64,000 nucleotides of DNA. Source: an uncultured bacterium. GTDB lineage: Bacteria; Myxococcota_A; Polyangia; Polyangiales; Houyiibacteriaceae. Each line of letters starts with the position of its first letter. The stretch's first letter is position 1. Below are positions 43,209-52,371 of the stretch, one piece after another. The DNA is taken from positions 56,794 through 120,793 of the forward strand of contig CALJDU010000041.1 in assembly GCA_938024995.1 (NCBI GenBank), in the 5' to 3' direction. The notes under the pieces are model-generated. The model had not been told where the DNA came from. It worked only from the letters and a program-made list of their open reading frames with translations, and searched no databases. The translations under genes and the position numbers were made by a program.

Positions 43209-45380
43209 ATGCTTAGGTCAGCATATCTCTGCGCGCTCGCGCTTCTCTTTACGGGCTGTTTCGCTGATGTCTCGCCGCTCGCGAGCGGTGACGCGAGTGT
43301 CGATACAGATCTGCCAGACACCCGAATGGATGTGCTCGACGACGTCATGAACGACGCCGACACCGTGGACACCACTCCGGATCCCCCTGACACGACCCCG
43401 ATGGACGCCGGTTGCATGCCGATCGGAACCACCCGATGTGGCGCCGGAGCGCTCGAAACCTGCAACGCAATGGGCGGCTGGGACAGCATGCCTTGCGACG
43501 ACTGCATCATGCTCCCGGGCGGTGACGCGATTTGTGGTGCGTGCACACCGGGGACGACGATGTGCGCGGGTACAACGATTCTGGTGTGCACCGCGATGGG
43601 CGAGCTCGAGACCACGCCGTGCATGGACACCACACCGGTCTGTCTCGAGACCGCAGGCGTGCCGAGCTGCGTTGAGTGCGTCGAGGGTGAAGTCCGCTGC
43701 GACGGAATGGCGCCCGAGATCTGCAACGCGGCGGGAGCGTGGGAAGCCAACGGCGCGACCTGTCCGATCTTCTGCTTCGACGGAGCCTGCCAAGAGTGCG
43801 CCCCGGAAACCGTCGTTTGCGCGGACGGAGACACGTTGAGCACGTGCGACGCGACCGGCTCGTTTGTGGACAGTGACTGCTCAGGCGGGGCTCCGCTTTG
43901 CACCTCCGCGATCACCCCGCCGCGCTGCGTCGAGTGTGAACCCAACAACGTCCGTTGTGACGGCTCCGATCTGGTGACCTGTGACGCAGCGGGCGTCGAG
44001 ACCACCGTGGCGTGTGGCGCGCTTGGGTGCGACTCGTCGACGACGCCTCCTTCATGCCGGACGTGTGAAGACGGGGAGACGCGTTGTGCAGGTGACGCGC
44101 TTGAGACGTGCTCCGGCGGTGAGTTCACCTCGACGCCCTGCGACACGCTCGGCTGCGACGAGTTTGGTGGAGTCGCCGCGTGCGCCCGGTTTGTGCCGAG
44201 TAACGTGGGCGATGACTTTGTGCCTGATCCGGGCGCGACGGGAACGCTGAGCTTGGGCGCCCTTTACGGAGTCGCGGATGGACGCGATCGACTGATCGTC
44301 AATGTCAACGACGGCACGATCACCGCTGACGAGATCGGGCCCTTCGACGAACGGATCGTGGTGCGCGACGACAGCGCGCTCGACCAAGGGATCCACTATC
44401 AAGTGATCGCGGGCATCGCGGTCTTCACCGCGGCGAACATCAACATCGGAGCAGGCGAAGGCCTTTGGTTCATCGGGTCACGTCCCGTGGCCTTCATCGC
44501 CACCGAGGAAATCGTGATCGACGGCGAGGTCTACGCAGGCGCGACCGGGATCTCGGGGGCCTATACGGGCGGACCCGGTGGTGGGAACACAGGCGGGTTC
44601 TGCGGAACGACGAGTGGGGTCTGCCCCGACGGTCGAGGAATGGGCCCCGGTGCAGGCGGAGCCAACCGCGGTGACAACGTCGACGGCGGCGGCGGTGGCG
44701 GCGGCTTCGGAAGCGCCGGCGGCGAAGGCGGCCGAGGCGCCGGCGGTAGTGGCGGCATGACCTACGGCAACATGGTCCTCATCCCTCTCCTTGGAGGCTC
44801 GGGCGGTGGAACCGGGGGAGACGACGATGGTGGACCGGGTGGGGCCGGCGGCGGCGCGATTCAGTTCAGCGCGTTTGGTGCGCTGCGGGTCTCGGGCAGC
44901 GGATCAGTGAACGCGCCTGGCGGTGGCGGCTTCGGTGGTGAAGAAGGCGGTGCCGATGGCGGCGCGGGCGGTGGCGGCGGATCGGGTGGCGGCATCATTT
45001 TGGAGTCGCCAAACGTGACGATCCGCGGGGCCGTGGGTGTCCCCGGAGGCGGCGGCGCGGCGGGCTGGCGGTGTTCGGGCGGATGCGGTGGCTCCGACGA
45101 CCCAGGAGCCGGTGGCACCACATTGCGCGAGCTCTCCGGAATGGCGAGCGGCGGCGAGGGAGTCTCTCCCGAAGGCGCTTCCGGCGGCGACGGTCACTTC
45201 AGCGGAACAACCGTCGCGGAGTCCGGTAGCGGTGGTGGTCGTGAGAACGGCGGCGGCGGCGGCGGCGGAGCGGGGCGGATTCGTGTCAACGCGCGCACCC
45301 TCGTCTCGTCCGGCACCTTTGTCCCGAACGACGCCTCCATTCAGACATCAGGAGATGTCCTCTCCGCGCCTGCGCGCTGA
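43209..45380 (+). CDS. Gly-rich Cys-repeat lipoprotein, tandem paralogue 2
   Basis: 723 residues, lipobox FTGC. The domain order equals paralogue 1: Asp/Thr linker, Cys-rich repeats (~65-330), beta domain with 'LWFIGSRPVAFIATEEIVIDG', and the Gly-rich tail with LLGGSGGG.GGDD, GGGAIQ, GVPGGGGAAGWRC and GGGGGGAGRIRVN. Sequence identity is highest in the Gly-rich landmarks and low in the Cys repeats. It starts 56 bp after paralogue 1, so they may share a transcript. It converges with the membrane-protein gene 4 bp away. Confidence 0.82.
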   Translation: MLRSAYLCALALLFTGCFADVSPLASGDASVDTDLPDTRMDVLDDVMNDADTVDTTPDPPDTTPMDAGCMPIGTTRCGAGALETCNAMGGWDSMPCDDCIMLPGGDAICGACTPGTTMCAGTTILVCTAMGELETTPCMDTTPVCLETAGVPSCVECVEGEVRCDGMAPEICNAAGAWEANGATCPIFCFDGACQECAPETVVCADGDTLSTCDATGSFVDSDCSGGAPLCTSAITPPRCVECEPNNVRCDGSDLVTCDAAGVETTVACGALGCDSSTTPPSCRTCEDGETRCAGDALETCSGGEFTSTPCDTLGCDEFGGVAACARFVPSNVGDDFVPDPGATGTLSLGALYGVADGRDRLIVNVNDGTITADEIGPFDERIVVRDDSALDQGIHYQVIAGIAVFTAANINIGAGEGLWFIGSRPVAFIATEEIVIDGEVYAGATGISGAYTGGPGGGNTGGFCGTTSGVCPDGRGMGPGAGGANRGDNVDGGGGGGGFGSAGGEGGRGAGGSGGMTYGNMVLIPLLGGSGGGTGGDDDGGPGGAGGGAIQFSAFGALRVSGSGSVNAPGGGGFGGEEGGADGGAGGGGGSGGGIILESPNVTIRGAVGVPGGGGAAGWRCSGGCGGSDDPGAGGTTLRELSGMASGGEGVSPEGASGGDGHFSGTTVAESGSGGGRENGGGGGGGAGRIRVNARTLVSSGTFVPNDASIQTSGDVLSAPAR

Positions 45381-45384
45381 TTGA

Positions 45385-45837
45385 TCAGCGCGCGCGAACG
45401 GCTTGCGCGATCACGCCCAACGTCGAGACCGCGAGGCCAACGACCGCGGGCGTGAGCGACGCGCCAAACATGTAAAGCAGCGTCAGGAACACAGCCGGGA
45501 CCTGTGGCACCGCCGCGGCGAGCATGAAGGCCCCGAGGGCAGCGCGCTCTCTTTGCTCCGCAGTCGCGCTCGCGGGAAGCTTGGCGATCCGCTTTTTCGC
45601 GAGCCTTCGCTGCACAAAGAGACCGGCAACCGCGGCGAGCGTCGCGATCACGACGAACCCCCACGCGAGGATCGTGGCGTAGTCATGCGCGAGTTCGCGG
45701 AACTCCTCGAACTCGGCTGGGAAGAGCAGCTTTCGGACGACCGTCTCGATCACGAACGCCACCGGCGCCGCGATCGCCGTCAGCAGGATGAGCACCCACT
45801 TCCCGCGGACGTGACCTTCCTGCGCGCCGTCAGTCAC
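45385..45837 (-). CDS. Small integral membrane protein
   Basis: 150 residues, GTG start overlapping the methylase stop (GTGA). Four hydrophobic segments: ~14-33, ~55-74, ~100-120 and ~125-145, with a basic loop 'RRLAKKRIAK' after the second. No family recognised. Coupled translation suggests it is made with the methylase, but no functional link is known. Confidence 0.8.
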   Translation of the reverse strand: MTDGAQEGHVRGKWVLILLTAIAAPVAFVIETVVRKLLFPAEFEEFRELAHDYATILAWGFVVIATLAAVAGLFVQRRLAKKRIAKLPASATAEQRERAALGAFMLAAAVPQVPAVFLTLLYMFGASLTPAVVGLAVSTLGVIAQAVRAR

Positions 45838-47504
45838 TTCGGCTTCTTCTTCTTCGGGCGTCGCACCCGTGACCCCTTCCTCTCGGGCTCGGGAGCACGC
45901 TTCGTTCGCTCATCCGAACGTCCGCGTCGCTCTTCCGAACGTCCGCGCTCATCCGAACGCCCGCGTCGCTCATCCGAACCTCCGCGTCGCTCATCCGAAC
46001 CGCGCTCATCCGAACGCCCGCGTCGCGCGCCTGGCCGTCCGCGCCCATCCGAACGCCCGCGCTCGCTTGGCCGTCCGCGCTCATCTGAACGCCCGCGTCG
46101 CTCGCCTGGTCGTCCGCGCTCATCCGTTCTGCTCCGCCGTCCCCGCCCGCGCTCTTCCGAACGCCCGCGCTCTTCCGAACGCCCACGCTCTTCCGAACGC
46201 CCACCTGTCCGCTCGCGTGACGGTCGTCCATCACGACGCGTTCCGCGGCCGCCTCGGTGCCCGCGCGGCGGCTCTCGTCGCGCCGGAGGGATCTCGTCAC
46301 CGGTTCGGATCAACGCGATGAGATGCTCGCGACGTGGGTCCTTGCCGGTCCAATCTGCGCGACGCTGCGACGCTACGCCGACCACCTCGAGCCCGGCGCG
46401 TCCCGCCAAGCGAAGCACCTGTTCGTCGGCGTTCACGCGGCGCCCCTCGAGCTGCGCATCGCCAATGAGCCAGACCACGCGACCATCACTTTCGAGCCGC
46501 AGCGCGGACGAACGCAGCGCGCTCTCGACCTCAACGTCCCATCGCCGATGCGCGCTCGGTCCCTTCAGGTGTCGACGCGCACCGATCTCGTCTCGCGCGA
46601 GTCGCTCTGCGTCGATCCCGAGCCACGGGTAACGGAGCTCGTGGTGATGAAGGTAGTCGTAGGTCCCGCCGTAGGGAGGCGAAGTGAGAACGAGGCGAAA
46701 ACGATCGCGCGGATGGAGCGCGTGATCAAGCTCGCGCGCGTCGCCCACCTTGAGCACGGGGTTGTGACTCTCGCGCGGCGCGTGCCGATGAAGCTCGCGC
46801 CACCGCTCAACCAGCTCGAGCCCTTTGCGCTCAAAGAACTCGGTCGCGAGCCCTTTTCGGATCCGCTTCTTCACTTCACGACGCGACGTATCCGCTTGTC
46901 GTCGCGAGAACTTCACCACGATCGCGCTGAGCACGACCTCGAGCGCGCGGCGATCGCCAGGGTGGCTGACCGCGTGGATCTCTTCGCGCAGGCCCGCGAG
47001 CTCTTTGAGCACATGGACGTCCCACCACTGCGCCTCATCACGCGTGACCGGGGCGCGGGAGGGCACACGTGCTTTAACGCGCTCGGTGGATCGGACCGCC
47101 AAGCTCTTCAACGTTCGCTCGAAGCGCTTACGCTCCTTGGGGCCACGGATGCTGGTCTTGACCTCGGCGATCCGCAACGCGAGCGGGTTAAGATCGACGC
47201 CCGCGCAGGCGCGACCCGAGGCTCGGGCCGCGACCAACACCGTTCCGCTTCCGCAAAACGGATCGAGCACCCAGTCACCGCGACGTGACCACGCGCTGAT
47301 CACCGACTCCGCGATCGCCGGGTGCATCCGCGCGGGGTAACTGTGAAAGTCGTAGGTTAGCCCCTCGGGAGCGCGCTTGCCCGCCAGCGTGAGCGCGTGC
47401 GCCAGGAGGTCAGTAACCGCCCGATCACCCGAGACAGAGACCTGCCCGCCACGTTGAGAGAGGGCGCGCCGAGGTGGGCGCTCGCGATACGGGTCGTCGG
47501 TCAC
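45834..47504 (-). CDS. DNA/RNA methyltransferase with long RSDERGR-type basic tail
   Basis: 556 residues from the GTG at 47504, the first start clear of the upstream gene; an ATG at 47585 would overlap it by 50 bp. SAM-binding motif DPFCGSGT (81-88) and catalytic motif SPPY (275-278) within 'VLTSPPYGGTYDYLHHHELRYPWL'-type context are those of N4/N6 amino-methylases. Motif I precedes motif IV, unlike the beta class where the order is reversed. Residues ~420-556 are almost entirely Arg/Gly/Ser/Asp/Glu repeats (GRSDERGR, GRSEERGR), a disordered, probably nucleic-acid-binding tail. No endonuclease is nearby. Substrate, DNA or RNA, unresolved. Confidence 0.8.
   Translation of the reverse strand: MTDDPYRERPPRRALSQRGGQVSVSGDRAVTDLLAHALTLAGKRAPEGLTYDFHSYPARMHPAIAESVISAWSRRGDWVLDPFCGSGTVLVAARASGRACAGVDLNPLALRIAEVKTSIRGPKERKRFERTLKSLAVRSTERVKARVPSRAPVTRDEAQWWDVHVLKELAGLREEIHAVSHPGDRRALEVVLSAIVVKFSRRQADTSRREVKKRIRKGLATEFFERKGLELVERWRELHRHAPRESHNPVLKVGDARELDHALHPRDRFRLVLTSPPYGGTYDYLHHHELRYPWLGIDAERLARDEIGARRHLKGPSAHRRWDVEVESALRSSALRLESDGRVVWLIGDAQLEGRRVNADEQVLRLAGRAGLEVVGVASQRRADWTGKDPRREHLIALIRTGDEIPPARREPPRGHRGGRGTRRDGRPSRERTGGRSEERGRSEERGRSEERGRGRRSRTDERGRPGERRGRSDERGRPSERGRSDGRGRPGARRGRSDERGSDERRGGSDERRGRSDERGRSEERRGRSDERTKRAPEPERKGSRVRRPKKKKPK
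45888..46215 (-). repeat. Degenerate tandem repeats encoding the methylase tail
   Basis: On the plus strand the unit reads CGCTCATCCGAACGcCCGCG with variation of one to several bases and with 15-30-bp spacing. It encodes R-S-(D/E)-E-R-G-R units. In-frame slippage would alter tail length. Confidence 0.8.
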
Positions 47505-47535
47505 GGGTGGTTCGTCAGTGGTTCGAGGGAACGCG

Positions 47536-48318
47536 TCAGTGAGTACGCGGGAGGCCGAAGAAGGCCCGAACGCGATAGTAGTCATCGGTCCGCGTGCCGT
47601 CCGCTTTTCGCGCGACAAAGGCCTCGACGCGCTCCGCTGCCTGGTCCGGACGCGCGGTTTCTGCGCCCCGCTGGGCTTTGCGCGCGACCCACACCGAGAA
47701 GAGCGGATCGCGACCCGCGCGCGGGATCGCGTCGGTTCGCGAGACCAGGGTGAGCCCTTTCGCGTGCGCTTGGCTCCGGATCCGCTCTGGGGTCCGCGCG
47801 TCCCCACACAAAACGATGAACGCGTCCTCGGCCGCGCACGCGACCGCCGCGTCCACATACGCCTCGATGCCGCCACGCAGCTCAACGCGGGCATGGGCGC
47901 GCTGCGAGTCGGGCGAAGGCGTGCTCGTCCCGACCGGCATGTACGGCGGGGTGCCGGTGATTAGATCGAAACGACCGAGCCCTGCGCGCAGCGCTTCATC
48001 GCGGAGATCTCCCCGGACCACTTCAACTCGCGCGCTCAGCTCGTTCCGCGCGAGGTTTTTTTCCAGGAGCGCGAACGAGATCTCCTGCGCCTCGACCCCC
48101 ACGGAGCGCGCGGGCGAGAGCACATCGTGAGCCATGAGGAGCACGGACCCGATGCCGCATCCAAGGTCGAGGTGCTGAGGTGTCTCCCGGCTCACCTGCG
48201 CCGCCACGTACGCCGTGAGCACATCGTCGAGCGAGTAACGGTGGCCGCGCTTTCGCTGAAACACGCGGTAGCGACCCGTCAGCGCGTCGTCCGTGAGCGG
48301 ATCGTCTGGGTCGGTCAC
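47536..48318 (-). CDS. TrmN6-like SAM-dependent N6-adenine methyltransferase
   Basis: 260 residues from the GTG at 48318; the frame is open to an ATG at 48363 that would overlap the upstream gene by 31 bp. SAM motif DLGCGIGS (51-58) and catalytic TPPY (123-126, 'GTPPYMPVG'), with the N-terminal 'HRYSLDDVLTAY' typical of the YfiC/TrmN6 family, where NPPY is usual. TrmN6 methylates A37 of tRNA1(Val) in E. coli; substrate here inferred from family. It sits in a same-strand run with the second methylase. Confidence 0.82.
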   Translation of the reverse strand: MTDPDDPLTDDALTGRYRVFQRKRGHRYSLDDVLTAYVAAQVSRETPQHLDLGCGIGSVLLMAHDVLSPARSVGVEAQEISFALLEKNLARNELSARVEVVRGDLRDEALRAGLGRFDLITGTPPYMPVGTSTPSPDSQRAHARVELRGGIEAYVDAAVACAAEDAFIVLCGDARTPERIRSQAHAKGLTLVSRTDAIPRAGRDPLFSVWVARKAQRGAETARPDQAAERVEAFVARKADGTRTDDYYRVRAFFGLPRTH

Positions 48319-48331
48319 GCTCGTCGGTCTA

Positions 48332-48976
48332 TCACGTGCGCCGCGCAGTGGAAGGGAGATCACGCCAGCGCTCGATCATCGCGGGGTCGACCGGATCTTC
48401 GCCATCCAAGAAGCGCCCGAGATGACCCAGGCTGTCGTGCCCAAAGAAGAGCTCACCGTCGACGATCATCGTCGGCGTCCCGAACGCGCCCGCTTGAATT
48501 GCACCTTCGGTCAACGCGCGAACAGCCGCCTTGCCTTCAGGCGCCGTCGCGCGCGCGATCGCGTCTTCGATCCCGAGCGTCTCGCATACCCTCTCCACGA
48601 CCTTGGCATCTTCGATGCCCCCCTTCCCGCCCCAGGTGAGATCGAAGAGCGCGTCGACCAACCGATGGCGGATCTCCTCGCTCATCTCGAGCGCGGTCAC
48701 TCGCAACGGGAGAAGTGGGTTGAACGGATGCGCGGGCGGCGGCGAGAGCGGGAGCTTCATTCGCGCCGCGGTCCGGCTCACGTCCTTGAAGACGTACTCG
48801 CGCTTCGCCGGGATCTCCGCCGGACCGAGGTGACCGTGGTGCTTCAGGAGCGCGGCCAAGAGCACGGGACGAGCCTCGACCGCGCGACCCCGGGACGCCG
48901 CGATCGGGCGAAGCGCGTGCCAGGCGACGTAGGCGTAGGGGGAGAGGTAGTCGAGGTAGAAGTGGATCGCGGACAT
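48332..48976 (-). CDS. DsbA-family / 2-hydroxychromene-2-carboxylate isomerase-like protein
   Basis: 214 residues from the ATG at 48976. The start 'FYLDYLSPYAYVA' has Ser-Pro (12-13) where DsbA has the redox Cys, as in the kappa-class GST and HCCA isomerase branch; the end has 'GTPTMIVDGELFFGHD', the cis-Pro loop and its partner helix. Members of this branch are GSH-dependent isomerases or of unknown function; no naphthalene-type catabolic genes are near. First gene of the minus-strand run 48976 to 45385. Confidence 0.87.
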   Translation of the reverse strand: MSAIHFYLDYLSPYAYVAWHALRPIAASRGRAVEARPVLLAALLKHHGHLGPAEIPAKREYVFKDVSRTAARMKLPLSPPPAHPFNPLLPLRVTALEMSEEIRHRLVDALFDLTWGGKGGIEDAKVVERVCETLGIEDAIARATAPEGKAAVRALTEGAIQAGAFGTPTMIVDGELFFGHDSLGHLGRFLDGEDPVDPAMIERWRDLPSTARRT

Positions 48977-49005
48977 CGGCTTCAACCTGACACGAGCCAA
49001 CCGGC

Positions 49006-50871
49006 GTGGGAACCTGTGGAGGCTTGCGTTTCTCTTTCCTCAGCGCTCTGTCACTTTGTTTCGTCGTCGTTCTCATGGCGTGCGGAGGCGACAACGACGT
49101 CGACGCGGCGGTTGACGCGAGTCGGGACGCCGCCCACGACGTGAGCGACGCGAGCGATGCAAACGACGCGAGCGACGCAAACGACGCGAGCGATGCAAAC
49201 GACGCGACACGTGACGCCGACGGTGATGTTGAAGACGGCGGCGAGGCAGACGCACCGGGCGATGCGGACGCGGAGCTCGACGCCGATGTCGAGGGTGACG
49301 CGGACGCGGGTCCGACCGAAGGACCCACCTTCACGGACGTCACCGCCGAAGCCGGTCTCAACGAGAGCCAATGGCCGCTCGGCTGTCCCGCGGTCTGCCC
49401 CGACGACGACAGCCGATATTGCGAGCCATTCGGGATGCATGGAGGCGTGGTCGCCGCGGACTATGACCAAGATGGCGACGTCGACCTCTTTGTCACGCGC
49501 TTCGAGGCGACTGACCGCCTGTTTCGCAACAACGGCGACGGCACCTTCACGGATGTCGCCGTCTCTGCGGGCATCACGATCAGCGCCAACACCAACGGCG
49601 CCGCGTTCGTGGACGTCGACAACGACGGACACTTGGACCTCTTGGTCGGAACCGTATGGGGAGACCGCACCTATCTCTACATCAACCAAGGCGACGGCAC
49701 CTTCCGTGAAGAAGGCGTGACGCGCGGGGTCGCGTCGCTCGACGGGCAGAATCACTACGTCTTCAGCTTCACCGCGGGGGACTACGATCGCGATGGCTTC
49801 GTCGACCTGCACGTGACGGAGTGGAGACCCACCCCGCTCGAACCAGACGCTCCCCGTTCGCATACACGCCTCTATCGAAACCGCGGCGCGACCGCGCCTG
49901 GACGCTTCGAGGACGTCACGGTCGCGGCGGGCGTGGACGTGGATGACGTGCGGGCGAGCGGCTCCTGGGCCTTTACCTCAGCGCTCGTCGACATGGACGG
50001 AGACGGTTGGCTTGACCTCGCGGTCGCCGGTGACTTCCGCTCGAGCCGCCTCTTCTGGAACAAGCGCGACGGAACCTTCTCGGACGGAACACGCGCCGCG
50101 GGAGTGGGCACCGACGAGAACGGCATGGGCGCGACCATCGCGGACTTCGACGGCGACGGACGGCTCGACTGGTTCATCACCAGCATCTGGGATCTGGACC
50201 GCCCGATCGGTCGCAACTGGGGCACCAGCGGCAACCGCCTCTTCCGGAACCTCGGCAGCCGCCGCTTCGTCGACGTCACTGACCTCGCGGAGGTACGCCG
50301 CGGAGACTGGGGCTGGGGCGCGAGCGACTTTGACTACGATGGCGACGGAGACCGCGACCTCGTCATGACCAACGGGATGGACTTCTGCTGGGGCGCGCGA
50401 CCCTTCCCTGACGATCGCGTTCGCCTCTACGACAACCGCGGCGACGGCACCTTTGCCGAGCGCGCCATCCCCGCGGGCGTGCTCGATACCGACTCAGGCA
50501 AAGGCCTCGTCACGTTCGACTACGACGGCGACGGCGACCAAGACATCTACATCGCGAACAACGGCGCGGAGCCTCACCTCTACCGCAACGACTCACCGCC
50601 CGCGCGTTACCTCCGCGTCCAAGCGAGAGGCACGACCAGCGATCACTTCAGCCTCGGCGCGCACGTTGACGTCGAGGTCGACGGTCGCCACATGATCGAT
50701 GTTGTCTCGCTACACGGCTTCGTCGGACACGGACCGCTCGAGACGCACTTCGGGCTCGGTGACGCGACGACCGCGGACCGCGTCACGGTCACGTGGCCGA
50801 CGACCGGGCGGCGCGTGACGATGATGGATGTTCCAGCGGGCCGCATCACCGTGACAGAACCCGCGCTCTAG
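49006..50871 (+). CDS. FG-GAP/VCBS-repeat lipoprotein with UnbV/ASPIC C-terminus
   Basis: 621 residues from a GTG; the signal peptide ends at LMAC. An Asp/Ala linker includes ASDAND repeated in tandem (encoded by an 18-bp unit near 49155-49205). Six or more FG-GAP-type blades ('DYDGDGDQDIYIANNG', 'DVDNDGHLDLLVG') form a Ca2+-binding integrin-like propeller (~105-530). The last ~85 residues are a UnbV/ASPIC domain ('GAHVDVEVDG', 'FGLGDATTADRVTVTWP'). Surface location is likely; such proteins are common and of unknown function. The stop abuts the repeat element at 50872. Confidence 0.87.
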   Translation: MGTCGGLRFSFLSALSLCFVVVLMACGGDNDVDAAVDASRDAAHDVSDASDANDASDANDASDANDATRDADGDVEDGGEADAPGDADAELDADVEGDADAGPTEGPTFTDVTAEAGLNESQWPLGCPAVCPDDDSRYCEPFGMHGGVVAADYDQDGDVDLFVTRFEATDRLFRNNGDGTFTDVAVSAGITISANTNGAAFVDVDNDGHLDLLVGTVWGDRTYLYINQGDGTFREEGVTRGVASLDGQNHYVFSFTAGDYDRDGFVDLHVTEWRPTPLEPDAPRSHTRLYRNRGATAPGRFEDVTVAAGVDVDDVRASGSWAFTSALVDMDGDGWLDLAVAGDFRSSRLFWNKRDGTFSDGTRAAGVGTDENGMGATIADFDGDGRLDWFITSIWDLDRPIGRNWGTSGNRLFRNLGSRRFVDVTDLAEVRRGDWGWGASDFDYDGDGDRDLVMTNGMDFCWGARPFPDDRVRLYDNRGDGTFAERAIPAGVLDTDSGKGLVTFDYDGDGDQDIYIANNGAEPHLYRNDSPPARYLRVQARGTTSDHFSLGAHVDVEVDGRHMIDVVSLHGFVGHGPLETHFGLGDATTADRVTVTWPTTGRRVTMMDVPAGRITVTEPAL

Positions 50872-51165
50872 CGCCCCATCTGCGATCCGCAGCACGCGCC
50901 GACTCAAGAACCAACCGCTCAGACTCGCTCCATCAAGAACGCCCTCGTCCAAGACCGAACACCAACGGCACGCGCTTCCCCAAGAAACAAAAGCGGCGCG
51001 TGAACCACTCAAGCGGCGAACGCGCTCCGAACGCGGAGGATCGGCGGGTGGGGTCAGAAGCTCCCTCGCGAAACCCACGTGACGCGCCGGGAGCTGGCGC
51101 GCCCCATCTGCGATCCGCAGCACGCGCCGACTCAAGAACCAACCGCTCAGACTCGCTCAGTCACG
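50872..51165 (+). repeat. Copy of the ~229-bp repeat family (locus A)
   Basis: The 3' part of one unit starts at the lipoprotein stop (CCCCATCTGCGATCCGCAG at 50874-50892) and the same motif recurs 228 bp on. The full unit has constant GGTGGGGTCAGA, then AGCTCCC (51059-51065) pairing with GGGAGCT (51089-51095), then GGCGCGCCCCATCTGC. The period and constant boxes match the array at 62957-64000. The 50872-51204 gap contains no gene; short open frames in it are products of the repeat. Confidence 0.85.
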
Positions 51166-51204
51166 AACGAACACGAACGAACACGAACGAACAAACACAC
51201 GCGC

Positions 51205-51237
51205 AAAGAAAAACGGCGAGAGCCGAAGCCCTCGCCG
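51205..51237 (-). terminator. Intrinsic terminator of the lipoprotein gene at 51261
   Basis: Read on the minus strand, CGGCGAGGGC pairs with GCTCTCGCCG (one G-U) around a TTCG tetraloop, then TTTTTCTTT. It starts ~24 bp after the TAA. This is the clearest Rho-independent terminator in the window. Confidence 0.9.
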
Positions 51238-51260
51238 TCGTTCCTCGTGTGGGAGCTGGC

Positions 51261-52217
51261 TTACTCAGCCGGCGCCGCGCGAACCTCGCCGCGAACGGCT
51301 TCCACGCCGGTCAGGTTGAGACCCGCCGAGACCGCCTGGCAGACGCCGCCGGCGTCGGGCTGAAGGTCAGCGACCGACTCAAGCGTGCTGCGCACGATCA
51401 TCGGGTCGAGGTCGCCACCGATGCCGTCGACGGCCATGATGAGCTCGTCGATGTTGAGCTCGCCACCAAGGGTGCCGTTCGAGATGGTGGTGTCGGTCAC
51501 GTCGACGCGAAGCGTCGCGGCGCGAACCGTGAGGGTGAGGGCGGTGCCACCGATGTCGAGCATAAGCGGGAGGTTGACCGGGCCGGCCTGAAGGGTGCCC
51601 GCGTCGATGGTCACGTTCGGGATGCTGATGAGCGGGTTGCCGCCCATGAGCGAGACCTCGTTGATGTCGAAGGTCTGGCCAGCGGTAAGCGTGCCGCCGG
51701 AAACCATCGGGGCGCCGTCGCCGGGGACGAGGCCGAGGTAAAGGTTCATCGTGACGCAGTCGTCGTTCGCGATGTCGTCGACGCCGGTGACCTCCGCGAG
51801 GAGGACGATGGAGCCGCTGTTGATCGCCTCTTGAATCGTGGTCGAGAGGTCGGTCATAAGCGCGGTCGCGAGGATCGGCGCAAGCTCAGCGAGCTGGTTG
51901 TCGACGCCGGTGCGGCCGTCGGGAGCGGTGAAGTCTTCGATGAAGCAACCCTGCGGGTCGGACTCATCGCTGACGAGCTCGTCGAGGTTGAAGCCGTCAA
52001 CGGTCGAGCCCATGATCTCGGGCACGGAGATGGTGTCGACCACGTAGAAGCGCGAGTCGCCGGTGGAGCAATCCGCCGAGCCACCGGTGTCTTCTCCGCC
52101 ACCGCCAGTGTCAGTCGGGGTTCCCGTGTCTTCCGTGCCGGTGTCGTCGTCGCCACAGCCAGTGATCACGAGGGAGCACCCAAGAAGGGCGCTCAATGCA
52201 AACTTTTTCCAATTCAT
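51261..52217 (-). CDS. Lipoprotein, unknown function
   Basis: 318 residues with a strong ribosome site GAGGAG 7 bp before the ATG. Lipobox VITGC, then a short Asp/Thr/Gly linker. The body is a hydrophobic-strand-rich domain with repeated 'T.....G.L..G..N' motifs in the last 150 residues, suggesting a beta-solenoid or sheet. There is one Cys pair in the middle and one near the end. The good ribosome site and terminator suggest high expression. No family recognised. Its upstream gap 52218-52371 holds the promoter. Confidence 0.8.
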   Translation of the reverse strand: MNWKKFALSALLGCSLVITGCGDDDTGTEDTGTPTDTGGGGEDTGGSADCSTGDSRFYVVDTISVPEIMGSTVDGFNLDELVSDESDPQGCFIEDFTAPDGRTGVDNQLAELAPILATALMTDLSTTIQEAINSGSIVLLAEVTGVDDIANDDCVTMNLYLGLVPGDGAPMVSGGTLTAGQTFDINEVSLMGGNPLISIPNVTIDAGTLQAGPVNLPLMLDIGGTALTLTVRAATLRVDVTDTTISNGTLGGELNIDELIMAVDGIGGDLDPMIVRSTLESVADLQPDAGGVCQAVSAGLNLTGVEAVRGEVRAAPAE

Positions 52218-52371
52218 CCTAAACTCCTCAGTGGGGAGCGAGCGCGCCCCGGGACGTCGGCCGTCCTAACACGCGCTTTGTAAACCCCACAAGCTACTTG
52301 CCATTGAACCTATCACGCACTTTAGGATCACGCCCGAGCTGTGGTCGCGCCCACCAAGGCGGGATCTGGGC

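Noticed and set aside
45834..48318. Restriction-modification system
   Set aside because: Two methylases are adjacent, but one is TrmN6-like and no endonuclease or specificity gene is present.
50872..51165. Integron attC sites
   Set aside because: Position after a stop codon and a variable stem fit, but no GTTRRRY/RYYYAAC core boxes or cassette ORFs are seen, and no integrase is in the window.
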